This document shows positions 23,241 to 33,400 of a stretch of 64,000 bases of DNA, piece after piece. Each line of letters starts with the position of its first letter. Position 1 is the stretch's first letter. A program made the position numbers and the translations under genes. The notes under the pieces were generated by a model that was given only the letters and a program-made list of their open reading frames with translations, made no database searches and was not told the origin of the DNA. The DNA comes from Hedera helix (Eukaryota; Streptophyta; Magnoliopsida; Apiales; Araliaceae), in the NCBI GenBank assembly GCA_947179155.2, contig OX359264.1, forward strand, positions 3,840,001-3,904,000. The letters are read 5' to 3'.

Positions 23241-26121
23241 CCCAAGATATATTTAATTAAGTTATTATATCAAAAGATGTATTGGATTTATAATTAGTCA
23301 AATGTTATATTTATTTTGGAAACTAGTTGGAATTATTAGTAGCCCAAACAAGTTGGATTATTTAATAAGCCCAATGGTTGAAATAAAAGGATGATTAATT
23401 GACTTAAATTATGGTCCAACAAGATGATGGATTACAAGGATTTTTAGTAGCCCAAATGAATTAATTATAGCCCAAATGAATGATCCAACATCAAAGCTTC
23501 TAGAAGGTTAATATTTTGACAAGTTAGCTAAATAAATAAATCAAAAATAGATGAAAAGAATGAGTTGTGAGTGAGTTAACCTTTAACTCACCGAGTCAAG
23601 GTGGATCTATGTGGATCTTTGATGATCATCACATTTGATGGAAGGAAAATAAAGATTTCAACCAAATCAAGGAAGTATAATATCTTAAACCCTTAGATCT
23701 ATTAGCGTATAATTTTTTTATATTATTTTGATCTTGGTTGGTTATGGGAGATATTAGATGTGTGGGGATCATGATGGATACGAAGATATAAGGTGGTGAT
23801 TTGTATGGAGAAAAATGTGATCTATGTGTGGATATAAGATTTAAATTTTTGAAGTTAGGTTTTTGTGTTTTTAGTGGGTTTTAAGATGTTTTGTGAACTC
23901 TTTCATGTTCAAAAATGATTTTAAAGCATGATGATGGTTAATATATGTTGTGATACCATGTTGATGTCTAAACATGGTTTAAACATGTATCCATGACCTT
24001 AAATGTGTAAAAAACCCTAGATCTTGCATGTTGAGATGTTGTACAAAAACCCTAAGTTGGACGGCCACTTTGGACACGTAACTGTTTCAAACTGTAGCTC
24101 ATTTTAAAAATCCTTCGAGTTCCAGAACAAACCCAACTGGATTGACTAAATTCCGAGTTACGGTCTATTTTTAATGATTTTTGCCGTAAAACTGTCCAAA
24201 GCTGAAAAACACTAAAAACCTATTGTCCAGAAATTTAAGGAGACTGTTTCGGCCATTAAACAAGTTTTAAAAATTCCAAGATTATGTAGTATGAAAATTT
24301 ATGTTGTAACGAAGCTCCTATACAAAAATGAGCTCATTCCAACTCCGGATGAGTGCGTAGTAGCTTAACCAAGTTTTCGATTTGTAAAAAGAAAACTGTT
24401 ATAAGTTGAAAAATATAGCTTCAAACACTCTGAAATTTTTACATGATGTAATATATGGTGTCTAGAAGCTGTCGGTCAAGTTTCAGATTTTTCTGATAAA
24501 AATTAGATTTTTAATAATTATTACCGTTTTGGACAGAAATGGCATAATTAAAAATAGTAAACAAAGTTGAAAAATTAAAAGAAAATTTTCATGTATATGA
24601 GGAACAATATTCTACTGATTCCCAGAAGACAGAAAAATAATAAGTTAATTTCATATTTTTGAAAAATATGTTTGTATCCTGATTAATTAAAAATGTAATT
24701 AAGTTAAATCCGAATAAATTATGAAATATATTCGACCTAAAGGCATCAAAATGGCATAATGATTGTGTTATGTGATACATACGCGTAATATGTGATAATT
24801 ATGTGATAATTGGATTAATTGGAGTTAGCACTAATTGCTAGTTAACCTATTAATGATTAGATTTTCAAGAGAAAAATATTTTTATTCGCGTAGCATAATT
24901 TGCTACTGAGACAAGTTCTCTAACTTACTCAAAGTTATCAATTGGTCATTCAATAGGCTATATTGAATTGTATAATGAATTGGAAATTCAATACATTAAA
25001 AAAGGGAGTACGGTTTGAATCCAGTTTAATTTGTTGGATTTTGAAAACAATGTAGACGAGATGAAAACTAGTTTGTTGGTTATTTGTGGAAAACCACTCA
25101 GCATACTATATTGAACACTGTTAAAAACTTGATGTGTGCTAGTCTTAGAATTACGAATACGTATGGTGTTAAGGTGCTAACTAATATTTGATTATGTGCT
25201 TAAATATTAGAAGTAGTGTTATGAGGTATAATAAGATAAGCTAATTGAAAGATCAATTTTATAACTGACAGGTCTTTCGTAAGAGGTTAAATTAGATTGT
25301 GTTGCAGTAATCGACGGGCAAGACAAGTTCCTATACCTTAAACTCATTTAATTGAGCAAGTTCCCTAAACCCTACTCAATTTATATTCGAGCAGGATGTA
25401 TTATTTTATTGAGCATGTTTCCCTAACCTTACTCAAAGTTATATTGAGCAAGTTCCTCTTAACTCAAACTTGAGTTGCTATGTTTCAAGCATGTTAGTGG
25501 TTTAATTCTTTATAATTATTCCACTTCTTTAAATTATTGATTCGTACATAGTGCACGTTGTATATGTTCATCGGGTATGAAAGGCTGATCACCTTCATTA
25601 CCATAAGGTTTAGTTAAATTTGTTCATGGTCATTATTGACACTCAACGTTAATTGATTCAGTCATTCAATTATTAAAATTATGATTCGCACTCTTTCACA
25701 ATTATTATGTTGTTGAAAATTCAAAAGCTTATTCTTTCTTTCAATCATGATATATCTTTATTGTATTTAAACTTGCTGAGCAAATCCGTTGCTCACCCTT
25801 GCTATATCATGATAACAAATTTCAGATTAATACGCTTATTCGAGGAAAGACGGAGACAAAAGCAAATGACAAGATTATTGTGTTATGCATGTTAACTAAT
25901 TTGTTATTTGATATAAGTTAACTGTGTAAACCTTTTTGTGAATCTAAAGGTATATATGTAAGTTAAGGTTAGAAACCTTGGGACATGTTGTAGAATACTC
26001 TGAAATAAATAATTTATGTTTATATATTCTGCATTAGTTATAGAACATGTATGAAGATGATGTATCCTGATGTACCAAGTCCAAGGTTCAAGGTACCCGA
26101 ATTTGGGGGCGTTACAAAATC

Positions 26122-26471
26122 TACCTGTTATTTTTTATGTTATTGTCACGGGTGATGAGAAGGATGATGAGTCTAAGGATAGCAAGGCAAGTACAATATT
26201 TATCCAAGATAAAGAGCATGGCAATTTGAGGCTTAAAACAGCAATTCAAAAATACTTTAGTAGTTTTAAGGGCATTAAAGAGAAGATTAGCTTGGTTTCG
26301 AAATGGAAGATGGCATGGATTCGTTTCAACAAAATGGGGCGGCCGCAAGCTATAAAATGGAGGATCTCTTGGCCGCCTAAGGAAATTAAAACCTCAACAT
26401 TCGACATTTATATCAAGCCCAGAATAAAAACTTACTTGACAATTTCCTGCAGCGTAGTTCAACAATTTTGA
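26122..26471 (+). pseudogene. PCNA-like coding sequence, second part
   Basis: After removal of 11147-26121 this frame continues the first part without a shift (14975 bases, frame 1 to frame 0). It holds the second half of the clamp: a Lys/Asp/Glu-rich stretch, then AIQKYFSSFKG matching ALRYMNSFTKA, ISLVS matching ISLSS, and NKMGRPQAIKWRISWPPKEI matching the EMG..IRYYLAPKI end. ISVT to ISL is the same distance as in PCNA. A tail of about 25 residues follows the usual C terminus before the stop at 26471. The joined length from about 10690 is close to 268 codons; plant PCNA is about 264. Confidence 0.6.
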
Positions 26472-26617
26472 GGGTTTTAATCCAGCAGTTTGGGTACTGT
26501 AGAAAGTCATTTGTGGACTTCGAACGTCTTCAATATGAAACATCTGAGTTTTTGTTTTGTGAAATTCGATGACAACGCTGTGAACTCAAGGACAAGTTCT
26601 TTCCTACTCGGGGTGAC
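26472..26617 (+). other. 3' untranslated part and polypurine region of the gag-PCNA element
   Basis: The end of the block, reading CTACTCGGGGTGAC directly before the LTR start TGATGC, is the kind of purine-rich junction found before 3' LTRs. The preceding GAACTCAAGGACAAGTTCTTT resembles the last codons of gypsy polyproteins of this group, which suggests that pol was deleted when the PCNA-like sequence was gained. Confidence 0.5.
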
Positions 26618-28107
26618 TGATGCATGAGGATCCTAGTCTGAAGAGGCTAAGCACATTGATGACGTTCCAATCCATAGAATGGGGGAATCTGGGCAAACTA
26701 CGTCGTCTTCGGGATGTCTTCGGATAAATTTGGCTGACTTCAGGAGTTTATGTGACGCCCCCAAATCTAGGCCTACACAGCCCAAACTTGAGTCGTCAAA
26801 AGACTACAACAAAATTATTACAACAAAGCACAACGTACAACAATACAGTGTATAATAATAATACACAACTAAGTCTTCACTATTATTGTAACACTATTTT
26901 ACAACACGTGAAGACTACGACAGCTATTCCTCGGACTCTCACTCCATCCCCCGGCTAGACCCCGTTATGTTTTCATCTCCTGTTGAAAAACAATGGAACA
27001 AAAGAAAGGGTGAGCTCAAATAGCCCAGTAAGAAATATCATGACTAAGATAATGACGAATAATTTATCATTAGCCTTCAACAATTGAGTTCTTGATAGAA
27101 TACAATAGACTACAAGGTTTATATCAAAAACTGTAGTTAAATTCTTAAACAATGTTCAGATCAATAATAGCAGCGGAATGAGCAATCTATTAGAAGAATA
27201 ATGCAGACTATAATGTCCTCTCGCTTCTCTTTTTAGTAAAAACATCATCAACTTTTATCATCTGAAATACCATTAGTCATGATAATAAAAATTCACAGTT
27301 CCTGGTCATAATCATGCAAATCAACAGTTCATCTTTGCACTACGGGCCAAAGATATTCAATAAAGCACCAACGGTCATGATTATACCAGATTCAGCCTTT
27401 GGTCATAATCATACCAACCAACAGTTCATCTTTGCACTACGGGCCAAAGAGAACATTCACCACGTGCCATAAAAGACACCGAACAGATGTATCGCCTTTA
27501 ACCTAGTATATCGCCTTTAACCTATCATCTGTTCAACAATTATATCACATCTGTGCCCCCGGCCACAGATATTCACAACAGCTTGATTCTTGATGATTAA
27601 TACAAATAACAGTGATACAAATGATGAACAGAAGAACAGGATAAACAATAAGTATCGGAAGTTTACTTTGTGCAGATTCAAATAATGTCCAAATTGCCAA
27701 CATGATGTGGAGTGAAATTTAAAAATGATATTCAAGATCCACAGTTCAGAATAACGATTACAGTTCAATAGAAATGTTCAGAAAATAGGAAGGTTCAGTT
27801 GAACTAATGAAATTCAACTATTATGGAACATATAATATTTTCAGGAATTATAGAAGCAATAGTTCCATAATAAGTTTCGATTTAGGTGTATGGAAGAAAA
27901 TAATATCCCTTACCGTAGCAGGTTTGATTAACAAAAGGTGAAGGGAATTAATATCCCTTACCATAGTAAGTTTGAATAATGGAAGATGAAAAAGATGGTA
28001 TCCCTTATGAGTATAAAGGAAAATGATATCACTTACGAATATGGAATAAAAGTGTCATGTGATAATTCGTGTAGACAAATTATTTCCACACGAGACAAAT
28101 AACAAGG

Positions 28108-28362
28108 GTTATTCACCAACAGGCGATAATCCGCACCGTAAGGTTATTCCCATCAATTTGAATACGAATAGTTATTCACCAAACAGGCGTAATCCGCACC
28201 GTAAGGTTATTCCCACAATTTAATAGAATTTGAACACGAAGAGTTATTCACCAAACAGGCGTAATCCGCACCGTAAGGTTATTCTCAAAGATTAATAAGG
28301 AATGAATACAAAAGGTTATTCACCAACAGGCGGTAAACCGCGCCGTAAGGTTATTCCCACAA
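28108..28362. repeat. Four tandem units with a dyad core in the chromovirus LTR
   Basis: Units start GTTATTCACC at 28108, 28171, 28242 and 28315 (periods 63, 71 and 73). Each carries AACAGGCG.TAATCCGCACCG followed by TAAGGTTATTC. The GGCGGTAAACCGCGCC form of the last unit shows the dyad most clearly. The second LTR has them at 34758, 34821, 34892 and 34965. Confidence 0.75.
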
Positions 28363-29149
28363 TTTAATACATGGAAATAAATGGCACAAGAAAGAAACGA
28401 TATTATTTTCGAGAATCAAAGAATGATAATCCCTTCAAGTAAGAAAGAAAATAATATCCATTTATGATGATGAAAAGAGTGATACCCCTTACCTTAACAC
28501 GTGACTGGATATTGATTTAAATGAGATTGATCAACCTATATATTTTTAATATAATTAGTAATTACCACATATAAATTTCAAAGTATATGATAACTCGTAT
28601 ATTATGAACTATCAAAATTATATATATTTAACATAATTTTTGTAGTATAATATAACAACTTTAAAATAGTTTTTAAAATAATATTCCAAAATAAATCTTC
28701 CAAAGAAAGCTTTTAAAAATGAATCTTCTCAAAGAAGAGTCTTCTAAAGGAAGATTTGTGAATACCGTGAAAAATAGGAATTTATGAAATTACTACTCTT
28801 TAATAAAACACTTACTTGAAAAATTCCTGCACTCCTTTTGGCTTTCAAACTCTCAAAATAACCTTACTATTCTCAGAGAAAACTCATAAAATTCTTATAG
28901 AAAAATTTTATGTTTTAGGTGTGATTTTTCTATTCAGCTGAGCAAGCTATTTATAGGAGAAAAAAGGACACTATGCTTGGTTGGTGAACTGCTGCGTGCT
29001 GCGCGCCAATGTAAGTTTTCTACAAAAGCAGCGCAGCCACTGCTTTTCAAATTTCTCCAGCACACTTCAATTTCACATGTTAATTTTCATGTGGCCCCCA
29101 CATAGGGTCCACATGTTACTATTTCAAATAGTAAAAATAATTTAATATA

Positions 29150-29152
29150 TTT

Positions 29153-29211
<59 letters not shown>

Positions 29212-29212
29212 T
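29150..29212. repeat. TTTA microsatellite in the chromovirus LTR
   Basis: About fifteen TTTA units. The tract in the other LTR (35800-35862) has the same length, which is remarkable for such a mutable repeat and supports a very recent insertion. Confidence 0.8.
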
Positions 29213-29873
29213 TCTTCCTGTGAGTCCAACATATAAAATAATGTTACCACAATAATGTAAGAAACACGTTACATATTATTATTAATTTAGTAATATAAAT
29301 TATAGTATATTTGCAACCGTGACAATTATTAGGTTCAATAATTTTAAAAACAGTGCAGCAACAATTATTGAGTCGATGATATGAAATACAGTGTAATGAC
29401 AATTATTGAATTGATAATATAAAATATTATGCAGTGACAATTATTGATGAAATGATGCGCAACAGTTACGGTGTCAATTATCAGACCAATAATATGAGAC
29501 ACTGTGCAATACCGTGTGCTACCGTAAAGTACCGTGTGCTACAGAAAATACCATAAATTACCGTATGCTACTATTCTTTTATCACCGGTATTTTAACAGT
29601 TAACACCGTTGACTATTTTTATTTAAAAAGATTACTTCTGTCGTTTTCTATATCCGACAAATATTCCGTTGTGGGGTCCACAAATAATTTGTTATTTCGG
29701 CGCCGTCGTACGGCCCGAATATTCCCCGACAAAAAGAATATTGTCCGACAAAATAAAATTTGCAAATAACATCCTTAACTTTCAATTTTGTCAATTTAAC
29801 CACTTACTGTTTCAGGAAAAATATATACGAAGAAAAATTAAATTTTATATTTCATAAAATTCGGGGTCTTACA

Positions 29874-29890
29874 ACCTCCCCTCCTTATGA
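29874..29890 (-). promoter_or_regulatory. Polypurine tract of the chromovirus
   Basis: The minus-strand reading AAGGAGGGGAGGT lies directly before the LTR start TGTAAGACCCC. Confidence 0.8.
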
Positions 29891-30960
29891 AATTTCGTCC
29901 CCGAAATTGACGTACCTGGCATTTCGAAGAGATAAGGATACTTAGATTTCATCTCAGATTCTAGCTCCCAGGTCATTTCCTCAGTATCTTGGTTTCTCCA
30001 TAAAACTTTAACTTGAGGTATAACCTTTGAGCGTAGGATCTGCTCCTTCTTATCTAAGATTTTGACAGGTACCTCCTCGTACGTTAAATCGTCTGCTATA
30101 ACGTCCGGTTCTAATTCAATGACGTGGTTTGGGTCCTTCACATATTTACGTAACATAGATATGTGAAAAACGTTATGGATGCGAGACATACTTGGTGGTA
30201 GGGCTAGTCTGTAGGCTACGGTTCCTACTCGATCGAGAATTTCAAATGGGCCAATAAATCGAGGGTTGAGCTTTCCTCTCTTTCCGAATCTCGTAACCCC
30301 TTTCCATGGAGAAACACGTAAGAATACATGATCTCCGACGTTGAATCTCTCATCTCTCCGATGAAGATCGGCATAACTCTTTTGTCGTTCTTGTGCTGTC
30401 TGTATTCGTTGTCGGATCATTTGGATCTTTTCGGTCGTCAAGCGTACCAACTCGGGTCCCAACAGTTTTGCTTCTCCTACCTCATTCCAACATACTGGAG
30501 AGCGACACTTGCGTCCATATAAAGCCTCGAATGGAGCCATACCTATACTTGCTTGGTAACTGTTGTTGTAGGAAAATTCCACCAATAGCAAGTACTTATC
30601 CCAACTTCCTTTGAAATCTAGTACGCAAAGTCTCAAAAGATCTTCGAGGGTCTGAATCCTCCTTTCCGATTGTCCGTCCGTTTGAGGATGGTATGCAGAA
30701 CTGAACCGTAGCTCAGTGCCCATAGCTTTTTGTAGACTGATCCAAAAGCGTGAAGTGAATCTAGGATCTCGATCAGAAACTATGGAAACTGGCATGCCAT
30801 GCAATCTCACAATCTCATTTATGTACATACCGGCAAGACGTTCAAGTGAAAAGTTTTCTCGTATGGGCAAGAAATGAGCAGATTTGGTCAATCTATCTAC
30901 GATGACCCAAATTGCATCTAAGCCTTGAGAAACTTTGGGAAGACCCGTCACGAAATCCAT
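29891..30960 (-). CDS. Integrase catalytic core, GPY/F motif and chromodomain-like C-terminus
   Basis: Integrase inserts element cDNA into the genome. The frame (363 codons to a stop at 29869) shows the DDE residues: the first Asp in MDFVTGLPK, the second in VSDRDPRFTSRFW, and the Glu in the HPQTDGQSERRIQ segment. RFIGPFEIL is the GPY/F module. The end, KVIPQVKVLWRNQDTEEMTW, is chromodomain-like and places the element among chromoviruses of the Tekay/Del type. The frame starts only because an in-frame TGA lies just upstream (in the WK*EHI position, usually a Trp), so the zinc-binding N-terminus is separated from the core. Confidence 0.85.
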
Positions 30961-31278
30961 ATTGATGTGTTCTCACTTCCATTCGGGAACCTCAAGTGGT
31001 TGTAATGGACCTTTAGGTACTTGATGTTCTGCCTTGACACGTTGACAAGTTAGGCACCTTGAGATAAACTCTGCAATCTCTCTTTTCATATTGTTCCACC
31101 AAAATGTATGTCGAAGATCTCAATACATCTTGGTACCTCCTGGGTGGATTGCAAACGGCGTGTTGTGTGCCTCCATCATGATTTTATGCTTCAATTCAGG
31201 ATCGTTAGGAACACAGAGTCGAGAGTTGACTCGAAGTATTCCTTTCTCGTCGATTCTTGCTCCGGGAATGACACCTTC
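30961..31278 (-). pseudogene. Integrase zinc-binding region with two stop codons
   Basis: The minus frame shows HTPFAIHPG for the His pair and FISRCLTC for the Cys pair of the HHCC finger. It is interrupted by TGA where the family has Arg (MY*DLRHTFWWN, a CGA-to-TGA change) and again before EHINMDFV (TGG-to-TGA). Both changes are C-to-T type on one strand, as expected from methylcytosine deamination. Confidence 0.75.
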
Positions 31279-31957
31279 TTATACTTTCTTCATCATGTTC
31301 ATCAGTTCCGGATCGGTAGCTTGAACAACTTTAATTTTATCGATTAAAGCCGCTTCTACTCGCACGTGAGCAATCTTCGAGTGGGTCCCTAGTGTCTTTA
31401 GCTCTATCTCCATCTTTTGCAAGTCGTACAAAATACGTTTTTGTGTTGTCAGCAGTGCACTTGTACTCGCATAAGATTTTCTGCTCAAAGCGTCAGCTAC
31501 AACGTTCGCCTTTCCCGGGTGATACTGGATTGTGTGGTCGTAATCCTTCAACAGCTCAAGCCAACGTCGTTGTCGCATGTTGAGTTCCTTCTGGGTGAAG
31601 AAATACTTGAGACTTTTATGATCCGTATAGATATCCACTTTTTCTCCGTACAAGTAGTGTCTCCAGATCTTCAACGCGAAAACGACTACTGCCAACTCTA
31701 GATCATGAGTAGGATAATTTTTCTCATAATCTTTGAGTTGTCGAGAGGCATAAGCTATAACATTTCCATGTTGCATAAGGACACAACCTAGACCTTTGCC
31801 TGAAGCATCGCTATATATGACGAATTCTCCTGATCCTGATGGAATGGTCAGAACAGGAGCTGAAACAAGTCTCCTCTTGAGTTATTGAAAACTCTTCTCG
31901 TATTCCTCGCTCGAATGATACCGATATATAATAATCAAACTTTCATCTCTTGGCGTT
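31279..31957 (-). pseudogene. RNase H domain and the last part of reverse transcriptase
   Basis: RNase H removes the RNA strand during reverse transcription. The first part (about 31957-31777, minus) reads YHSSEEYEKSFQ, a stop, then LKRRLVSAPVLTIPSG and FVIYSDASGKGLGCVLMQHG, the start of RNase H. The ORF 31279-31776 continues with the second catalytic region (DLELAVVVFALKIWRHYL) and IYTDHKSLKYFF. The reverse transcriptase fingers and palm, including the YxDD box, are absent: sequence jumps from the linker after protease (near 31960) to this segment. Confidence 0.75.
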
Positions 31958-32620
31958 CTATGGGAGCCATTTGGTATTGGGCTTTGGAAAATGGCTTAGT
32001 ATCGGGTTCAAGATCGATACAGAATTCAATTTCTCGGTTTGGGGATAAGCCAGGAAGTTCCTCAGGAAAAAGTCAGAAAACTCATTAACAATGGAAATAT
32101 CATTCAAGTTTGACGTGTTTTTGTTCAAATCAGTAACATGAGCTAAAAAGGCTTGACATCCGTTTTTCAATAAACGAATGACTTTATGGCTAGAAATAAT
32201 AGTTATAGATTTCAATGGTTTAGTTGCTTGAATTTGCATGACAGGTTGATTAGGAATATAAAAACTAATAATCTTATGAAAACAATCAATTTTAGCATGA
32301 TGAGTAGTCAACCAATCAATTTCTAAAATCACATCAAATTCATGCATCTCCAAAGAAATAAGGTCAACAGGTAGTGTGAGGTTGTTGATTTGGACTAGGC
32401 AAGATTTATAGACAGTAAATGTACTGGCTATTTCTCCCAATGAGGTTTCAACTGATAAGACAAGATTTAAGTTTTCAATAGTCAAATTTAAACGTTGAGT
32501 ACATATAGGTGAGATAAAAGAGTGGATAGAGTCAATATCTAACATGGCATAGACTTCTCGAGAATTGATGAATAGCTTACCGGTCATCACCTCATTCGAT
32601 TTCTTGATCATCAAGGCTGT
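31958..32620 (-). pseudogene. Aspartic protease remnant
   Basis: The minus frame contains YAMLDIDSIHSFISP, where the family has a D-S/T-G active site followed by ATHSFIS; here the triad reads Asp-Ile-Asp, so the catalytic motif is lost. EFDVILEIDWLTTHHAKIDC matches the family's FDVILGMDWL...IDC strand. A frameshift near 32592 separates it from the upstream frame. Confidence 0.65.
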
Positions 32621-33200
32621 CATCATCAAATCGAGTCCCATATACTTCATCCGGATCTTCACGTATTTCAACCATGGGAATACCACGAAATAGTTCTCTA
32701 ACGAACTGTTTCTCAGATTCTTCAACTTCATCAGTAGTAGCGTACCAATGATTTCCATTAAAATAGTATTTTCGATAGACTACAGTTTCCACGATAGTGA
32801 CTAACTTAACCTGAATTCCTCTAAATTGTAACGCCCAAAAGTATAGATACATCATTTTTAAATAATCTTGAAAATCATAGCTCGAACACCATAAATCCCA
32901 AAGACTTATATGAAACGTCCATATATTCTGATCCTTTGTTATCGAGCATAACCAGGTGATGATATGTTTCCAACTGTCGAGCAAATTAAAGGCAACAATT
33001 TCCGCAAGTTCCGGATATCCTTTAAAGAACGAATTTGGAAGAACGACGGTAGAACTTTCACCTTCTTCTTCTTTAGATCGGATACAAATAATTTTTGCTT
33101 TAGGCAAATTATTCAACTCTGAGTTTGTAGAAGAATTGTTTGTGGCCTCTACATTCACTTCGGGTACTCCGTGGTTAACCTCCTGATTTCCAGATGCCAT
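32592..33200 (-). CDS. 202-codon frame in the gag position, perhaps with a captured B3-like region
   Basis: The frame starts at ATG about 200 bases after the primer site, where gag is expected, but shows neither Gag motifs nor a zinc knuckle. The stretch VVLPNSFFKGYPELAEIVAF, followed by DSWKH and a later W-x-F and Tyr/Phe-rich part, faintly resembles a plant B3 DNA-binding domain (P-x-x-F-x-K, then W, then W-x-F). The acidic end (EVEESEKQFVRELF, DDDSLDDQEIE) leads into the protease remnant through a frameshift. The B3 resemblance is weak and the family is otherwise unknown to me. Confidence 0.4.
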   Translation of the reverse strand: MASGNQEVNHGVPEVNVEATNNSSTNSELNNLPKAKIICIRSKEEEGESSTVVLPNSFFKGYPELAEIVAFNLLDSWKHIITWLCSITKDQNIWTFHISLWDLWCSSYDFQDYLKMMYLYFWALQFRGIQVKLVTIVETVVYRKYYFNGNHWYATTDEVEESEKQFVRELFRGIPMVEIREDPDEVYGTRFDDDSLDDQEIE

Positions 33201-33388
33201 ACTTAACTGTGGTCACAAAATAAATGTTAGTTCAAATAAACTGACTCATCACTTCATGTCCCTATATTCAAATCAACTCATTAGATAATAAAATCTAATT
33301 TAGGTAGGACATACTAGTGACTGATTATATTCGTCTCTCCCCTCCTAGTTCTAACCCCAGATCTCCATTAAAGACCATATCCCTAAGC

Positions 33389-33400
33389 TCTGATACCAAC
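33389..33400 (-). promoter_or_regulatory. Primer binding site of the chromovirus (minus strand)
   Basis: The plus strand reads CTCTGATACCAAC directly before the LTR. The minus strand is GTTGGTATCAGAG, the initiator tRNA-Met site. Confidence 0.85.

Larger units (their letters stand above)
11147..26116 (+). mobile_element. Solo LTR of a chromovirus-like element, TSD aaatc, itself interrupted
   Basis: It starts TGTAATATCTC (11147) and ends GGGGGCGTTACA (26116), with aaatc on both sides (11142-11146 and 26117-26121). Without the nested LARD-like element it measures about 3.85 kb. Its 3' third (25340-26116) is closely similar to the ends of the LARD-like LTRs, so the two are related subfamilies. 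It splits the PCNA-like frame. Confidence 0.85.
26751..29873 (-). repeat. 3' LTR (minus orientation) of the chromovirus
   Basis: On the plus strand it reads TGTGACGCCCCC...GGGGTCTTACA. It contains a four-unit repeat (28108-28362), a TTTA microsatellite (29150-29212), and a TGGGCTATTTGAGCTCACCC segment (inverse at about 27000-27025) corresponding to the stem-loop of the other LTR families. Confidence 0.85.

Noticed and set aside
10690..26471. An ordinary host PCNA gene with a giant intron
   Set aside because: The 15-kb interruption begins TG and ends CA with an exact 5-bp TSD, has no splice sites at its borders, and the whole lies between two LTRs after a primer site and Gag start.
26752..26958. 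68-codon frame MTPPNLGLHSPNLSRQ, also at 33402
   Set aside because: It begins at the LTR border and exists twice only because the LTRs are identical. It is on the strand opposite to the element's transcription.
27517..27768. 83-codon frame present twice (also 34167-34418)
   Set aside because: The duplication is only the two LTRs of one element. The frame is Phe/Leu-rich and lies in a non-coding LTR.
28108..28362. Regularly spaced repeats resembling a CRISPR array
   Set aside because: Periods vary (63-73), the spacers are themselves similar, the block is duplicated in both LTRs of a retrotransposon, and the genome is plant nuclear.
30328..31701. Several plus-strand frames of 63-94 codons
   Set aside because: They are shadows of integrase and RNase H on the minus strand, which have clear family motifs.
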